Assembly (NCBI RefSeq): GCF_013141775.1
Contig: NZ_WHOB01000059.1
Location: forward strand, 62,001-126,000
From: Paenibacillus phytohabitans
GTDB taxonomy: Bacteria > Bacillota > Bacilli > Paenibacillales > Paenibacillaceae
Reading direction: 5' to 3'
DNA length: 64,000 nucleotides
Below are positions 17,377 to 26,134 of this stretch, one piece after another. The notes beneath the pieces were generated by a model that saw only the letters and a list, made by a program, of their open reading frames with translations, was not told the DNA's origin and made no database searches. The translations under genes and the position numbers were made by a program. Positions within the stretch are counted from its first letter, which is position 1; each line of letters begins with the position of its first letter.

Positions 17377-17619
17377 TTAGCCTTCTTTGTTGAACGGCGC
17401 ATCCGCAATCTTAATGGAGTCTGTTGGACATCCGTCTGCGGAATCCTGCAGGTCATCGAACAAGTCGTCCGGAATCACTACATTCCCGTGGTTACCGTCA
17501 TTCTCGTAGATCACTTCTGCCAAACCTTCGTCATCGTAATCAAAAATATCAGGGGCCGTCGCGCCACAAGCACCACAAGCGATGCATGTATCTTTTTCGA
17601 CCCAAGTGTACTTAGCCAT
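17377..17619 (-). CDS. fer: [4Fe-4S] ferredoxin
   Basis: An 80-residue acidic ferredoxin. Three cluster cysteines are in CIACGAC (residues 12, 15, 18) and the fourth in DGCPTDSI near residue 63, giving one [4Fe-4S] cluster like the Bacillus Fer protein that supplies electrons to cytochromes P450 and other redox enzymes. ATG 17619 follows GGGAGGCAGAGATAAA; the frame extends further upstream but without a better start. Single gene unit with its own terminator. Confidence 0.93.
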   Translation of the reverse strand: MAKYTWVEKDTCIACGACGATAPDIFDYDDEGLAEVIYENDGNHGNVVIPDDLFDDLQDSADGCPTDSIKIADAPFNKEG

Positions 17620-17778
17620 TTTATCTCTGCCTCCCGTTAAACAATACAGCCTGCAGTAGCAGCCTGTTATTTTTCTCATATTAATATAAATAGGATACAA
17701 TTTCAATGAATTTTCAATGTGTTTACAGTATTGCCCTATTAAACGGCCGCATCCAGGCTGCAATTCCGGGCCGATATC

Positions 17779-19071
17779 TCAGTCGGTATCCCGGTCCGCA
17801 CCACTGAGATTGTCCTTCTGCAGCGAGGTTCCCCGCTCCTTGTGATTGCGCAGCCGCGCCGAGTGGCTGTCGGTGAGCATCCCTGCTGTCAGCACCGCAT
17901 TCTCGCCGAACTTGTTACGAAGCATATCCATCGCCTTATTCAGCGATTCCTTCTTCGGCTGCCGTTCGTAATCGAACAGATCCAGCTGAATGGCGGAATC
18001 CTCCTTGAGCGTCAGCCCCTGAAGGGTCACCCCCAGCAGCCGTACCGGCTTGTCGCCCTTCCAGTGGCGCGCGAACTGGTCCAGAGCAGCCTTATAGATG
18101 TCTTCAGCGCTCTCTGTAGGTGCCTCCAGCTGGCGCGAACGGGTAATCGTCTTCATATCCGGTGTACGGATCGTTAGCTGTACCCCTGCAGCGACCAGAC
18201 CCTGCTTCCGCAGCCGCCGCGCCACCTGATCACTGAGATTCAGCAGGATCGGACGCGCCTCCGCCAGCCCCACCACATCCCGGGGCAGCGTAGTCGTGTG
18301 GCCGATGGACTTGCTCTGTTCCCGCTCAGGGTTCACTACCCCGTGATCGATCCCGTTGCCGGCCCGCTTCAGCCACGAGCCCATCACGCCAAAATGTCCG
18401 ACCAGCATCGCCTCATCCGCTGCCGCCAGCTGTCCAATGCTGTAGATGCCCAGCTTCTTCAGCTTCTCGGCCGTCTTGCTGCCGATTCCGAACATCTCGT
18501 TGCAGGGTTTGTTCCATAGAATGGACGGCACATCGCGCAGGCGCAGCACGGATATACCATTCGGCTTTTTTAGATCAGAGGCAATCTTCGCCAGCAGCTT
18601 ATTGGGGGCAATCCCGATGGAGCAGGGCAGACCCAGCTCTTCCATAATACGCCGCTGCAGCGCCTCGGCAATCTGCGGAGGGGTCCCGAATTGGCGCGAA
18701 CCGGTAATATCCAGATAACATTCGTCTATCGATACCGCTTCAAGCAGCGGAGTATAGCTGTAGGCAATCTGCATAAATGCGTTCGAGTACTTGCGGTATA
18801 AATGAAAGTCCGGCTTAATAAGGATTAAGGATGGACAGATACGCAGCGCCTTCTGCACCTGCATCCCGGTTGAGATGCCCAGCCTGCGTGCGGCGTAGGA
18901 GCAAGTGACGATGATCCCCCGTCTGGACTCCACACTCCCGGCAACGGCCGTCGCTTTACCTTTATACTGCTCCGGATCCTCCGCCTCATGCACCGAGCAG
19001 TAAAAGGCATTCATATCCACATGTAGAATAACCCTGCCGCTTGCCGGATAATATTGATCCACATTCTGCAT
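17779..19071 (-). CDS. dinB: DNA polymerase IV (Y family)
   Basis: A 430-residue translesion polymerase. Catalytic carboxylates are in HVDMNAFYCSVHEAEDP and SIDECYLDITGS. The C-terminal little-finger domain is followed by QLDLFDY near residue 374, which fits a beta-clamp binding motif. It copies damaged DNA at low fidelity and lacks proofreading. ATG preceded by GAAGGTAGATACC. The 3' tail beyond the clamp motif is charged and of ordinary length. No LexA-type box is obvious upstream. Confidence 0.93.
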   Translation of the reverse strand: MQNVDQYYPASGRVILHVDMNAFYCSVHEAEDPEQYKGKATAVAGSVESRRGIIVTCSYAARRLGISTGMQVQKALRICPSLILIKPDFHLYRKYSNAFMQIAYSYTPLLEAVSIDECYLDITGSRQFGTPPQIAEALQRRIMEELGLPCSIGIAPNKLLAKIASDLKKPNGISVLRLRDVPSILWNKPCNEMFGIGSKTAEKLKKLGIYSIGQLAAADEAMLVGHFGVMGSWLKRAGNGIDHGVVNPEREQSKSIGHTTTLPRDVVGLAEARPILLNLSDQVARRLRKQGLVAAGVQLTIRTPDMKTITRSRQLEAPTESAEDIYKAALDQFARHWKGDKPVRLLGVTLQGLTLKEDSAIQLDLFDYERQPKKESLNKAMDMLRNKFGENAVLTAGMLTDSHSARLRNHKERGTSLQKDNLSGADRDTD

Positions 19072-19183
19072 GGTATCTACCTTCTTATCTTCAGGGTTCC
19101 ATTGTTATTGTCAGCATAACTCTTCACCTTGCGGGAGGTCAACTTGCAGAAGAGCCTCTTGTGGCGTTTAAGTGAAAAGTTCT

Positions 19184-19214
19184 TTGTTACTTTCCCGCGT
19201 AAAAATGCTATAAT
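19184..19214 (+). promoter_or_regulatory. Candidate sigma-A promoter for cimA
   Basis: A perfect TATAAT at 19209-19214 with TTGTTA at 19184 (19-bp spacer) or GTTACT (17-bp spacer) upstream. About 125 bp of leader follows. I see no T-box features in that leader. Confidence 0.5.
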
Positions 19215-19341
19215 ATAAAAATTAATTTCATACATGTGTATGCTAACTACAACTACAACTTAAGCTAATGCTTCCGAGGCCAGTTTTGCACGAAGCGGTT
19301 TCAAGGAAGTTATGCCAAACAACACTTTTAGGAGGACACTC

Positions 19342-20961
19342 ATGTCTAAGTCTATCTCCATCTTCGATACTACCCTGCGCGACGGCACTCAAGGCGAAGG
19401 GATCAGTCTGTCGGCGGATGACAAGCTGAAGATTGCCAGGAAACTCGACGATCTGGGTGTCCATTATATTGAAGGCGGCAATCCGGGAAGCAACAGCAAA
19501 GACATCGAATTTTTCAAAAGAGTCCAGGAGCTCCATCTTAATGCCAAAATCACGGCATTCGGCAGTACCCGGCGCAAGAATTCAGTAGCGGAGCACGACG
19601 ACGGGCTGCAAAGAATGATTGATGCCGGTGTTCCGGCAGCGACCCTGGTCGGGAAGTCATGGGACTTCCATGTCCATACTGCGCTGCAGACTACACTAGA
19701 AGAGAACCTGGCCATGATCGGCGACTCCATCTCCTACCTGAAACGTCAGGGACTTGAGGTCATTTTCGATGCGGAGCATTTCTTCGACGGGTATAAGAAC
19801 AACCCCGAATATGCTTCTGCCGTACTCGCCCGTGCCCGCGAAGCCGGAGCTGACTGGCTTGTAATGTGCGATACGAACGGCGGCACCCTGCCGCATGAAA
19901 TTCAGGAGATTGTCTCCGGCATGGGCATCCAGCTTCCGGGGGCTGCTCTGGGCATTCATACACACAACGATTGCGAGCTTGCGGTAGCTAACACTTTAAG
20001 CGCAATCGGCGCTGGTGTACGCCAGGTTCAGGGAACCATTAACGGCTATGGCGAGCGCTGCGGCAACGCCAATCTGTGCTCCATCATTCCAACCCTGCAG
20101 TTGAAGATGGGGTATTACTGTATACCTGGAGATTCGTTACCCCAATTAACCAACACCGCCCGGTTCATCAGCGAAGTCGCCAACGTGAACATGCCGGTAA
20201 ACCAGCCTTATGTCGGAACCGCGGCTTTTGCCCATAAGGGCGGCATCCATGTCTCGGCTATTCTGCGCGATTCGCGCACCTATGAGCATATCGCTCCCGA
20301 GCTGGTCGGCAACAAACAGCGTGTGCTTGTCTCTGAACTCGCTGGGCAGAGCAATGTGCTGTCCAAAGCCCAGGAGATGGGGCTCAGTCTCGACCCAAGC
20401 AGCGAACAGGCCCGCAAGGTTATTGATAAGATCAAGGACCTGGAGCATCAGGGATATCAGTTCGAAGGGGCGGATGCCTCGCTTGAACTGCTGCTCCGGG
20501 AAGCTACCGGGGAGATGAACGAGCTGTTCACCTTCGAGTCGTTCAAGATGCTGGTAGAGAAAACTGCCGGCCGGCCCGTCGTCTCTGAAGCCTTCGTCAA
20601 ACTGAAGGTCGGCGGCGAGAACCTTTACACTGCGGCAGAAGGCAATGGTCCGGTCAATGCACTGGATAACGCGCTGCGCAAGGCGCTGCAGACGTATTTC
20701 CCGCAGCTTAAGGATATGCACCTCTCCGACTATAAGGTCCGGGTGCTTGACGAGCAGGACCAGACCGCAGCGAAGGTTCGCGTACTCATTGAATCCAAAG
20801 ACTACGGAGACACCTGGAGCACTGTAGGCGTATCCAGCAACGTGATTGAAGCGAGCTGGGAGGCACTAGTCGATTCTATGCGCTATGCCCTGCTCGGACA
20901 GATTTCGCTGGATCAGGGCACCCAGGCCAGCAGTGAGCCGAGAGGCTTAGTCAATCACTAA
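19342..20961 (+). CDS. cimA: Citramalate synthase
   Basis: A 539-residue enzyme of the DRE-TIM metallolyase family: DTTLRDGTQGEGISLS near the start supplies the metal/substrate Asp and Arg, and GIHTHNDCELAVANT supplies the HxH metal ligands. The C-terminal LeuA-type allosteric domain ends RVLIESKDYGDTWSTVGVSSN. The overall sequence fits citramalate synthase (pyruvate plus acetyl-CoA to citramalate, feeding isoleucine synthesis) better than 2-isopropylmalate or homocitrate synthase, though the split is from memory. ATG 19342 has AGGAGG 8 bp upstream; an in-frame codon at 19312 does not. Monocistronic, ended by a strong hairpin. Confidence 0.88.
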   Translation: MSKSISIFDTTLRDGTQGEGISLSADDKLKIARKLDDLGVHYIEGGNPGSNSKDIEFFKRVQELHLNAKITAFGSTRRKNSVAEHDDGLQRMIDAGVPAATLVGKSWDFHVHTALQTTLEENLAMIGDSISYLKRQGLEVIFDAEHFFDGYKNNPEYASAVLARAREAGADWLVMCDTNGGTLPHEIQEIVSGMGIQLPGAALGIHTHNDCELAVANTLSAIGAGVRQVQGTINGYGERCGNANLCSIIPTLQLKMGYYCIPGDSLPQLTNTARFISEVANVNMPVNQPYVGTAAFAHKGGIHVSAILRDSRTYEHIAPELVGNKQRVLVSELAGQSNVLSKAQEMGLSLDPSSEQARKVIDKIKDLEHQGYQFEGADASLELLLREATGEMNELFTFESFKMLVEKTAGRPVVSEAFVKLKVGGENLYTAAEGNGPVNALDNALRKALQTYFPQLKDMHLSDYKVRVLDEQDQTAAKVRVLIESKDYGDTWSTVGVSSNVIEASWEALVDSMRYALLGQISLDQGTQASSEPRGLVNH

Positions 20962-20992
20962 CTGCCTTTATCCATAGGTTGTTCAAAAGCAA

Positions 20993-21034
20993 AAGCCCTC
21001 CGGTGCGGAAGTACATCCGCACCGGGGGGCTTTG
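20993..21034. terminator. Bidirectional terminator between cimA and tlpA-like gene
   Basis: AAGCCCTCCGGTGCGGA pairs with TCCGCACCGGGGGGCTT around a short loop, flanked by A-run and T-run. It can serve both convergent genes. Confidence 0.9.
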
Positions 21035-21056
21035 CAGCACCTTGCTGCCGGCCTCG

Positions 21057-21617
21057 TCAGGAGCCGGTTAAGGCGATAATCTTCTGCTCCAGTTCCTCAG
21101 CGGTCAGGACACCCAGAATGATCTCGCTAATTACACCCTTCTTGTCAATTAGTACATTAGTCGGGAATACAGCTCCATTATATTTATCGAAGATCTGGCC
21201 TTTCAGATCATACATCACCGGAAAAGCCAGCATGTACTTTTTGACGAACCGTTCTGCGTTGGGTTTATAATCCTGGCTGGTAACATTGATGCCGTAAATA
21301 TCCAGCACATCGCTGTATTTCATTGCCAGCTTGTTCAGCTCCGGAGCTTCCTGCTGGCAGGGATCACACCAGGAGGCCCAGAAATTCAGCATTACCGCTT
21401 TCTCCCTTGCTCCCCCGACTTCATACTGTTTGTCGCCTTCCTGCAGGATGAATGAAGGGGCTCTCAAGCCTGCGTAAGCACCAGTCTCCGGCTCCGCCTG
21501 CTGTTGAAGGACCGCGACCGCTTTCGGTTCAGCCTTGCTTCTATGCTCTATGGCAAGAACGGCCAGAAAAACAATCAGGGCCAGAACAGTCAAATTCCGT
21601 TTATGGACTGCTTTCAT
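21057..21617 (-). CDS. TlpA/ResA-like membrane-anchored thioredoxin
   Basis: A 186-residue extracytoplasmic redox protein. An uncleaved signal anchor (LTVLALIVFLAVLAI) is followed by a thioredoxin fold of the AhpC/TSA-TlpA branch with the active site WASWCDPCQQEAPEL, cis-proline region AVFPTNVLIDKKG and a C-terminal helix. Such proteins reduce cysteines outside the membrane, for example in cytochrome c maturation or spore coat assembly. No cytochrome biogenesis genes are adjacent, so the target is unknown. Confidence 0.88.
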   Translation of the reverse strand: MKAVHKRNLTVLALIVFLAVLAIEHRSKAEPKAVAVLQQQAEPETGAYAGLRAPSFILQEGDKQYEVGGAREKAVMLNFWASWCDPCQQEAPELNKLAMKYSDVLDIYGINVTSQDYKPNAERFVKKYMLAFPVMYDLKGQIFDKYNGAVFPTNVLIDKKGVISEIILGVLTAEELEQKIIALTGS

Positions 21618-21693
21618 AGGAGTCAGTTCCTTTGCTTAGAGGATTTTCCTCTATTGTACCCCCACCTGCTGCAGTTTCAAACGTTATTTGCAA

Positions 21694-21728
21694 TAAAAAA
21701 AGAGGATTCCGTCAAAGACGAAATCCCA
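21694..21728 (-). terminator. Minus-strand terminator in front of the JAMM gene
   Basis: On the minus strand GGATTTCGTC and GACGGAATCC pair around TTT and are followed by CTC and a run of T residues. The nearest minus-strand gene upstream ends at 22206, on the other side of the JAMM gene. Confidence 0.65.
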
Positions 21729-21749
21729 TGAAGAGAGAGGGGTGAAGAT

Positions 21750-22220
21750 ATGACAGCGAGCCAGGGAATCCCCCAGTCCATCAGACTGAGCTCTTCCGTA
21801 CAGCATATGCTGGGGAAGCATCTGCTGTCCTGTTATCCGCAGGAAGCCTGCGGAATCCTGCTGGGAGCTGCCGCAGCGGGCGGCATGTGTATCGACAACT
21901 ATGTGCCGGTACGCAACGTAGCGCCTGACCCGCTGCATTCTTTCGTACCTGATCCCGGAGAATGGATCAGAGCCGTATACCGTGAACCCGCACCTGTCGG
22001 ATTCTTCCACTCCCATCCGCATGCTGCGCCCTGGCCTTCTCTTGCCGATCTGAACGGCCTGTCTTCGCTGGGGCCTGAGTTCAAGGTATACCTGATCGGC
22101 TCTCCGGGAACCGGCCATACCGGTACTCCGCTGTTGAACGGCTTCCTAATACAGCGTACGGACAGCAATGGCTCTGCACAGACACCTGCCTTACAGCATG
22201 TGCCCTTAAGTCCTGCTTAG
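21750..22220 (+). CDS. JAMM/MPN-domain metallopeptidase
   Basis: A 156-residue Mov34/MPN/PAD-1 fold protein. The JAMM zinc motif is complete: Glu in YPQEACGILLG, then H-S-H-P-x6-S-x2-D in FFHSHPHAAPWPSLADL. Bacterial stand-alone JAMM proteins often cut ubiquitin-like sulfur carriers or act on cysteine adducts; no ThiS/MoaD or E1-like gene is next to it, so the substrate is open. Ribosome site GAGAGGGG. Its final 15 bp overlap the 3' end of the convergent exonuclease gene. Confidence 0.85.
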   Translation: MTASQGIPQSIRLSSSVQHMLGKHLLSCYPQEACGILLGAAAAGGMCIDNYVPVRNVAPDPLHSFVPDPGEWIRAVYREPAPVGFFHSHPHAAPWPSLADLNGLSSLGPEFKVYLIGSPGTGHTGTPLLNGFLIQRTDSNGSAQTPALQHVPLSPA

Positions 22221-22955
22221 ATAAGCGTACAGATCGCCCAGTGTCTCCACCTGGTTCTTCTGGGAAATCTGCCGGAGATAAGCTACCCATAATTTCGCCG
22301 TCATTTTGGCATCCTCCAGCGCATGATGACGGCCTTCAATCGGGATCTCGTGGATGGCCAGCAGCTCATCCAGCGTGTAATTACTGCGGTGCGGCTCCAG
22401 CCAGCGGGCCAGCATCATCGTATCCAGTACCCGGTGGGTCAGCTGGACCTTGGAGGTTTTCCATAAGGCGGCATTCAGAAAAGATTTATCATGTGCACTT
22501 CCATGCGCTACCAGTACTCTCTGGCCTACAAAGGACATGAAATTGTGCAGTCCATCCATCAAAGACGGGGCACTGGATGTCATTTCTTCTGAAATCCCGG
22601 TCAGCCTGGTAATATTATCAGGAATAGCCGTCCCGCAATTCACGAGCGTATAGAAACATTCGTCTTCCTTAATCTCTTCCCCTACCACACGGATCGCCCC
22701 GAAGGACATAATTTCATCCCCGCCCTGATGAGAGAAGCCGGTAGTCTCAAGATCAAATATAACGGTCTCCAGCTCAGAGAGCGGAGTATGCAGCACTTCC
22801 GGACGCCGTTTTTCGCGCATAAGAGAACGGATAAAAGCCATCTGCTGTGCGGTTTGCTGCGCCGATTCTCCGCCTCTCATGGAAGCGATGGCGGATGGCA
22901 TTCCGCCTTGTCTCAGGTTGTTCCAGAACCCTCCGCCTTTGTTCGGCTCCTTCAT
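22206..22955 (-). CDS. DEDDh 3'-5' exonuclease (DnaQ-like)
   Basis: A 249-residue exonuclease of the DnaQ/PolC epsilon family. Motif Exo I is FDLETTGF, Exo II lies around HGSAHDKSFLN, and Exo III is HHALEDAKMTAKLW with the DEDDh histidine. An N-terminal stretch of about 60 residues is poorly structured. Its start overlaps the stop of the upstream nucleotidyltransferase-like gene (ATGA), so the two are translationally coupled. It may proofread or trim DNA or RNA ends; pairing with a GlnD-like protein suggests the two act together. Confidence 0.88.
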   Translation of the reverse strand: MKEPNKGGGFWNNLRQGGMPSAIASMRGGESAQQTAQQMAFIRSLMREKRRPEVLHTPLSELETVIFDLETTGFSHQGGDEIMSFGAIRVVGEEIKEDECFYTLVNCGTAIPDNITRLTGISEEMTSSAPSLMDGLHNFMSFVGQRVLVAHGSAHDKSFLNAALWKTSKVQLTHRVLDTMMLARWLEPHRSNYTLDELLAIHEIPIEGRHHALEDAKMTAKLWVAYLRQISQKNQVETLGDLYAYLSRT

Positions 22956-24034
22956 GGCTGTCTCCTTTCCGCGGACCGGAGCTGACGCTGCAGGGCCTTG
23001 TGCAGGCGCCTGACCAGCAGCAGACTTTCCCGCAGCTCACTTCTGAGCTGCTTATTCTTCAGATCATTCTCGGCATAGTAATCACTGCTTGCAAGCAAGC
23101 CGTCCTCTACCGTATAAGGCGTATTCACACGCATCTTCAAGGCCGTCAGAAATGCCCGCCGGATCTCTTCAAGATGCTGGTATTTGTCCAGTTCAGCCAA
23201 ATGCTCAAGCCTCTTCAGCGTCGAAGAATCCTCTATCCCGTGCAGCAGCGACAAATGCCTGACAATATTGACAAGCGGGATATAAAGCCCATATTTGACA
23301 TCAAAACCGCCTGCATAATCGCCAAACCGCTCCGTGAGCACCTGTCCAAGCAGATTAAGCGTTGCTTTATGACGCACGGTATTGCGCAGCACAGCCATTG
23401 TCAGTTTGTGATTGTCTGCAAACCCGGCATGAAAGGCTTCCTTCCACTTCGCGGACAACTCTACGCTGCCGGCCACATGGCGCATATCAGAAGCTATGAT
23501 CAGGTAACGGACAGGCTCCCATTCCAGCTGCTCCATCCATCCCGCCAGCTGATGCTCCCATTCAGGCAGTGTTTTACGCCACAAAGGCTCGGAGCACATC
23601 ACCTTGCCGTCGCATTTCTCGTAACCTGTAGTTTCAAGCACATCGGACAACATGGCTCCAAAGGCTTCGAAATAGCTTTTCTTGAGCCCATCCAGCTCTC
23701 CTTCTACAATCAAACCATTATCCTGATCACTCCACAGCGTAGCTTCCTGTCTGCCTGCACTGCCGAATACAATAAAGGAATAGGCGCAGGGAGGCAGGCC
23801 ATAGCCCGCCTCCTTCATCTGCGCCTCACATATGTGTACCGCTGTTCTTGCAATCTGATCATGCATTGCATTCACCCGGCACATCCATTCCTCAACCGGA
23901 ATAACGTTTAATTGCTCCAGAAGTACTTTTTGACAAGCGGTACGCCTGGCCTTAAGCTCCTGCGGCGAACCGGCCGTTACGATGGACAAGTATCTTTCAT
24001 CTTCGTTCCAGTCTGCTGTCTCCATCGAAGCCAC
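22952..24034 (-). CDS. DUF294-type nucleotidyltransferase-like protein (GlnD-related)
   Basis: A 360-residue protein with a nucleotidyltransferase core of the GlnD/DUF294 type: FGSAGRQEATLWSDQDNGLIV, the G-S-x-G-R-x-E and D-x-D pattern. It is followed by a helical DUF294 C-terminal substrate-binding region. CBS or cNMP-binding domains seen in some relatives are absent. GTG start with GGGAGG 8 bp upstream. It lies 33 bp downstream of amt and overlaps the exonuclease gene, so it is probably expressed under nitrogen control. No glnK/PII gene is seen, so what it would modify is unknown. Confidence 0.8.
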   Translation of the reverse strand: MASMETADWNEDERYLSIVTAGSPQELKARRTACQKVLLEQLNVIPVEEWMCRVNAMHDQIARTAVHICEAQMKEAGYGLPPCAYSFIVFGSAGRQEATLWSDQDNGLIVEGELDGLKKSYFEAFGAMLSDVLETTGYEKCDGKVMCSEPLWRKTLPEWEHQLAGWMEQLEWEPVRYLIIASDMRHVAGSVELSAKWKEAFHAGFADNHKLTMAVLRNTVRHKATLNLLGQVLTERFGDYAGGFDVKYGLYIPLVNIVRHLSLLHGIEDSSTLKRLEHLAELDKYQHLEEIRRAFLTALKMRVNTPYTVEDGLLASSDYYAENDLKNKQLRSELRESLLLVRRLHKALQRQLRSAERRQP

Positions 24035-24067
24035 TCGGTCCGCCTCCCTATTGAGTAGAAGATATAA

Positions 24068-25456
24068 TTATTTCAAGGGTTTGGATTCCGATTCTGTAAT
24101 CAGTTTCATTTGTTCAGGATAACCGTAAGTACCATGCTCACTGATATCCAGACCCATCAATTCTTCTTCTTCCGTTACACGAAGTCCGATAACCATCTTC
24201 ATCACATAGAGGATAATGAAGGACATCACTGCCACGAAAGCAAAGGTTCCGATGACACCAAGCGCCTGTACTCCCAATTGGTGTAGCCCGCCGCCGTAGA
24301 ACAGGCCGGCCTTACCAACACCAACAGTTTCAACAAGCTCAGGTGTTGCGAACAAGCCTGTAGAAATCGCTCCCCACATCCCTGCAATACCGTGAACAGA
24401 GAAGGCGTAGATTGGATCGTCAAGTCCTGCACGTTCCAGCCACTGTGAAGTCATGAATGTGAAGGCACCAGCTACAAAGCCGATAAGAATTGCCGCCCAA
24501 GGCTCTACAAATGCGCAGGCACCAGTGATCGCAACGAGTGCAGCCAGTACACCGTTCAGCATTGCCGGAATGTCCGACTTGCCGAAGTACAGCCAGGAAG
24601 CAATCAGTGCTGCCAGACCGCCTGCCGCTGCAGCCAGGTTCGTTGTCAGAGCCACGTGGCCGAAGAATCCGCCCATCGGGGACAATGCACTACCCGGATT
24701 GAAGCCAAACCAGCCGAACCAGAGAATGATAACACCGAGTACTGTGAATACCTGGTTGTGACCAGGTATGATAACCGGTTTGCCTTCTTTATTGAACTTG
24801 CCCAGACGGGGTTTAAGGAGGATTGTTGCCACAACAGCTGCAGTTGCACCTGTAAGATGGACAACCGTGGAACCTGCATAGTCCTGCATGCCCAGCTCAG
24901 CCAGCCAGCCGCCGCCCCATACCCAGTGAGCTACAACCGGATAGATCACTACTGAGAAAAGAATTCCGAAGATGATGTATACGCTCAGCTTCGCACGTTC
25001 CGCCATACCACCGGATACGATCGCCAGAGAAACCGCTGCGAAAGCCATTTGGAACAGGAATTTAACATTTAGAGTGACATCGGAGAATAACAGGGATTCG
25101 AACGAGGAAGCCGTTGTATCTCCACCGTAGAAGAATCCTGTAGTACCGAAGAAGCTATTGCCGTTACCGAAGCCAAGACCAAAGCCCAGAGCCCAGAAAC
25201 ACAAGCTTGCAATGGCCAGTGTCAATACCGTCTTACCGGCAACGTGGCCTGCATTCTTCATCCGGACCGAACCTGCTTCAAGCATTGCAAAACCAGCTTG
25301 CATAAAGAATACAAGGATAAATGCTAGGAACGTAAACGCAGTGTCAAGTCCGATTTGCAGATCCGGTGTTGCCGGACCCTCAGCTGCAAATGCGCTGACC
25401 GGATAGATCATCAGTGTAACCATGGCCAGGAACATCATCAACATCTTTTTTTTCAT
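24068..25456 (-). CDS. amt: Ammonium transporter
   Basis: A 462-residue Amt/MEP/Rh channel. A cleavable signal peptide (MKKKMLMMFLAMVTLMIYPVSAFA) precedes eleven membrane helices. Family landmarks include FFMQAGFAMLEAGSVRMKNAG, the DYAGSTVVHLTGA segment, IILWFGWFGFNPGSAL and the second pore histidine in FSVHGIAGMWG. It imports ammonium/ammonia when nitrogen is scarce. A perfect GlnR/TnrA box lies just upstream of the ribosome site. It is the first gene of a leftward operon with the GlnD-like and exonuclease genes. Confidence 0.95.
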   Translation of the reverse strand: MKKKMLMMFLAMVTLMIYPVSAFAAEGPATPDLQIGLDTAFTFLAFILVFFMQAGFAMLEAGSVRMKNAGHVAGKTVLTLAIASLCFWALGFGLGFGNGNSFFGTTGFFYGGDTTASSFESLLFSDVTLNVKFLFQMAFAAVSLAIVSGGMAERAKLSVYIIFGILFSVVIYPVVAHWVWGGGWLAELGMQDYAGSTVVHLTGATAAVVATILLKPRLGKFNKEGKPVIIPGHNQVFTVLGVIILWFGWFGFNPGSALSPMGGFFGHVALTTNLAAAAGGLAALIASWLYFGKSDIPAMLNGVLAALVAITGACAFVEPWAAILIGFVAGAFTFMTSQWLERAGLDDPIYAFSVHGIAGMWGAISTGLFATPELVETVGVGKAGLFYGGGLHQLGVQALGVIGTFAFVAVMSFIILYVMKMVIGLRVTEEEELMGLDISEHGTYGYPEQMKLITESESKPLK

Positions 25457-25475
25457 ACTTTACCCCACTCCCCAA

Positions 25476-25492
25476 TGTTATATTTTCTAACA
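25476..25492 (-). promoter_or_regulatory. GlnR/TnrA operator in amt leader
   Basis: TGTTA-N7-TAACA matches the GlnR/TnrA consensus TGTNA-N7-TNACA at every fixed position. Its centre is 28 bp upstream of the amt ATG and downstream of the likely -10 box, a position suited to repression. Confidence 0.8.
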
Positions 25493-25513
25493 AAGCGTGA
25501 AACTCTTAATGTC

Positions 25514-25543
25514 ATTATAATCAGAAGTCAGGGAAATTGACAA
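25514..25543 (-). promoter_or_regulatory. Sigma-A promoter of amt
   Basis: On the minus strand TTGTCA (25538-25543) and TATAAT (25514-25519) are separated by 18 bp. Transcription would begin about 10-15 bp before the GlnR/TnrA box. Confidence 0.65.
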
Positions 25544-26134
25544 GACTATTTTTTTGAATGTTTTAATTTATTATCGGAAGCTCACGATTTATTCACTGTA
25601 TGACAATTCCCCCGCCAGATCGCAGATAATCCGCAGAAACCGCCAACTTCCATACCAGTCAAGGATGCAAGCGCATACACTTCGTGTAGGATTCAAGATC
25701 TTTCATTATGTATTTTTATTAATATCAGTTAGTAAACATACCTTTTCACGCCGGATTTTACCTGACATCACCCTTGTTTATCTTCAACATAAAATATGTT
25801 TAACCGCTTTTCTTAAGCGGCTGATTAGAATATCCAGGATATTTTGGATTCTTAAGTCCATACATCACATGTCGTGTTATATATAAACTTTACCTTCCCT
25901 GTCTGAATCCCCACCATTATAGAAATTTGTGCTCCCGCACTCCGCAAAGAAGGTATCCCTCATATAAATAAACAGCGAATCTTTCAGAAATTACAGCATA
26001 TACTTTAAGTAAGTGTGACGTTTGACTGTATGGTTTGCGATTTGGTATCATTAATTATAAGAATAATAAATGAAGCAGGGCACATCGCTGTATTACAGCC
26101 TGCCGCTTCGAGCGAGGTGAGATGACTTGGAGAT
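25544..26134. other. Gene-free A/T-rich stretch
   Basis: About 590 bp without a convincing gene, more A/T-rich than the surroundings. Near its right end GAAGCAGG and CCTGCCGCTTC can pair (about 26070-26110) in the leader of the MerR gene. I see no palindrome array of the kind found in other long gaps here. Confidence 0.5.

Noticed and set aside
19215..19341. T-box or other riboswitch in the cimA leader
   Set aside because: No specifier-loop or T-box antiterminator sequence and no terminator hairpin in the leader.
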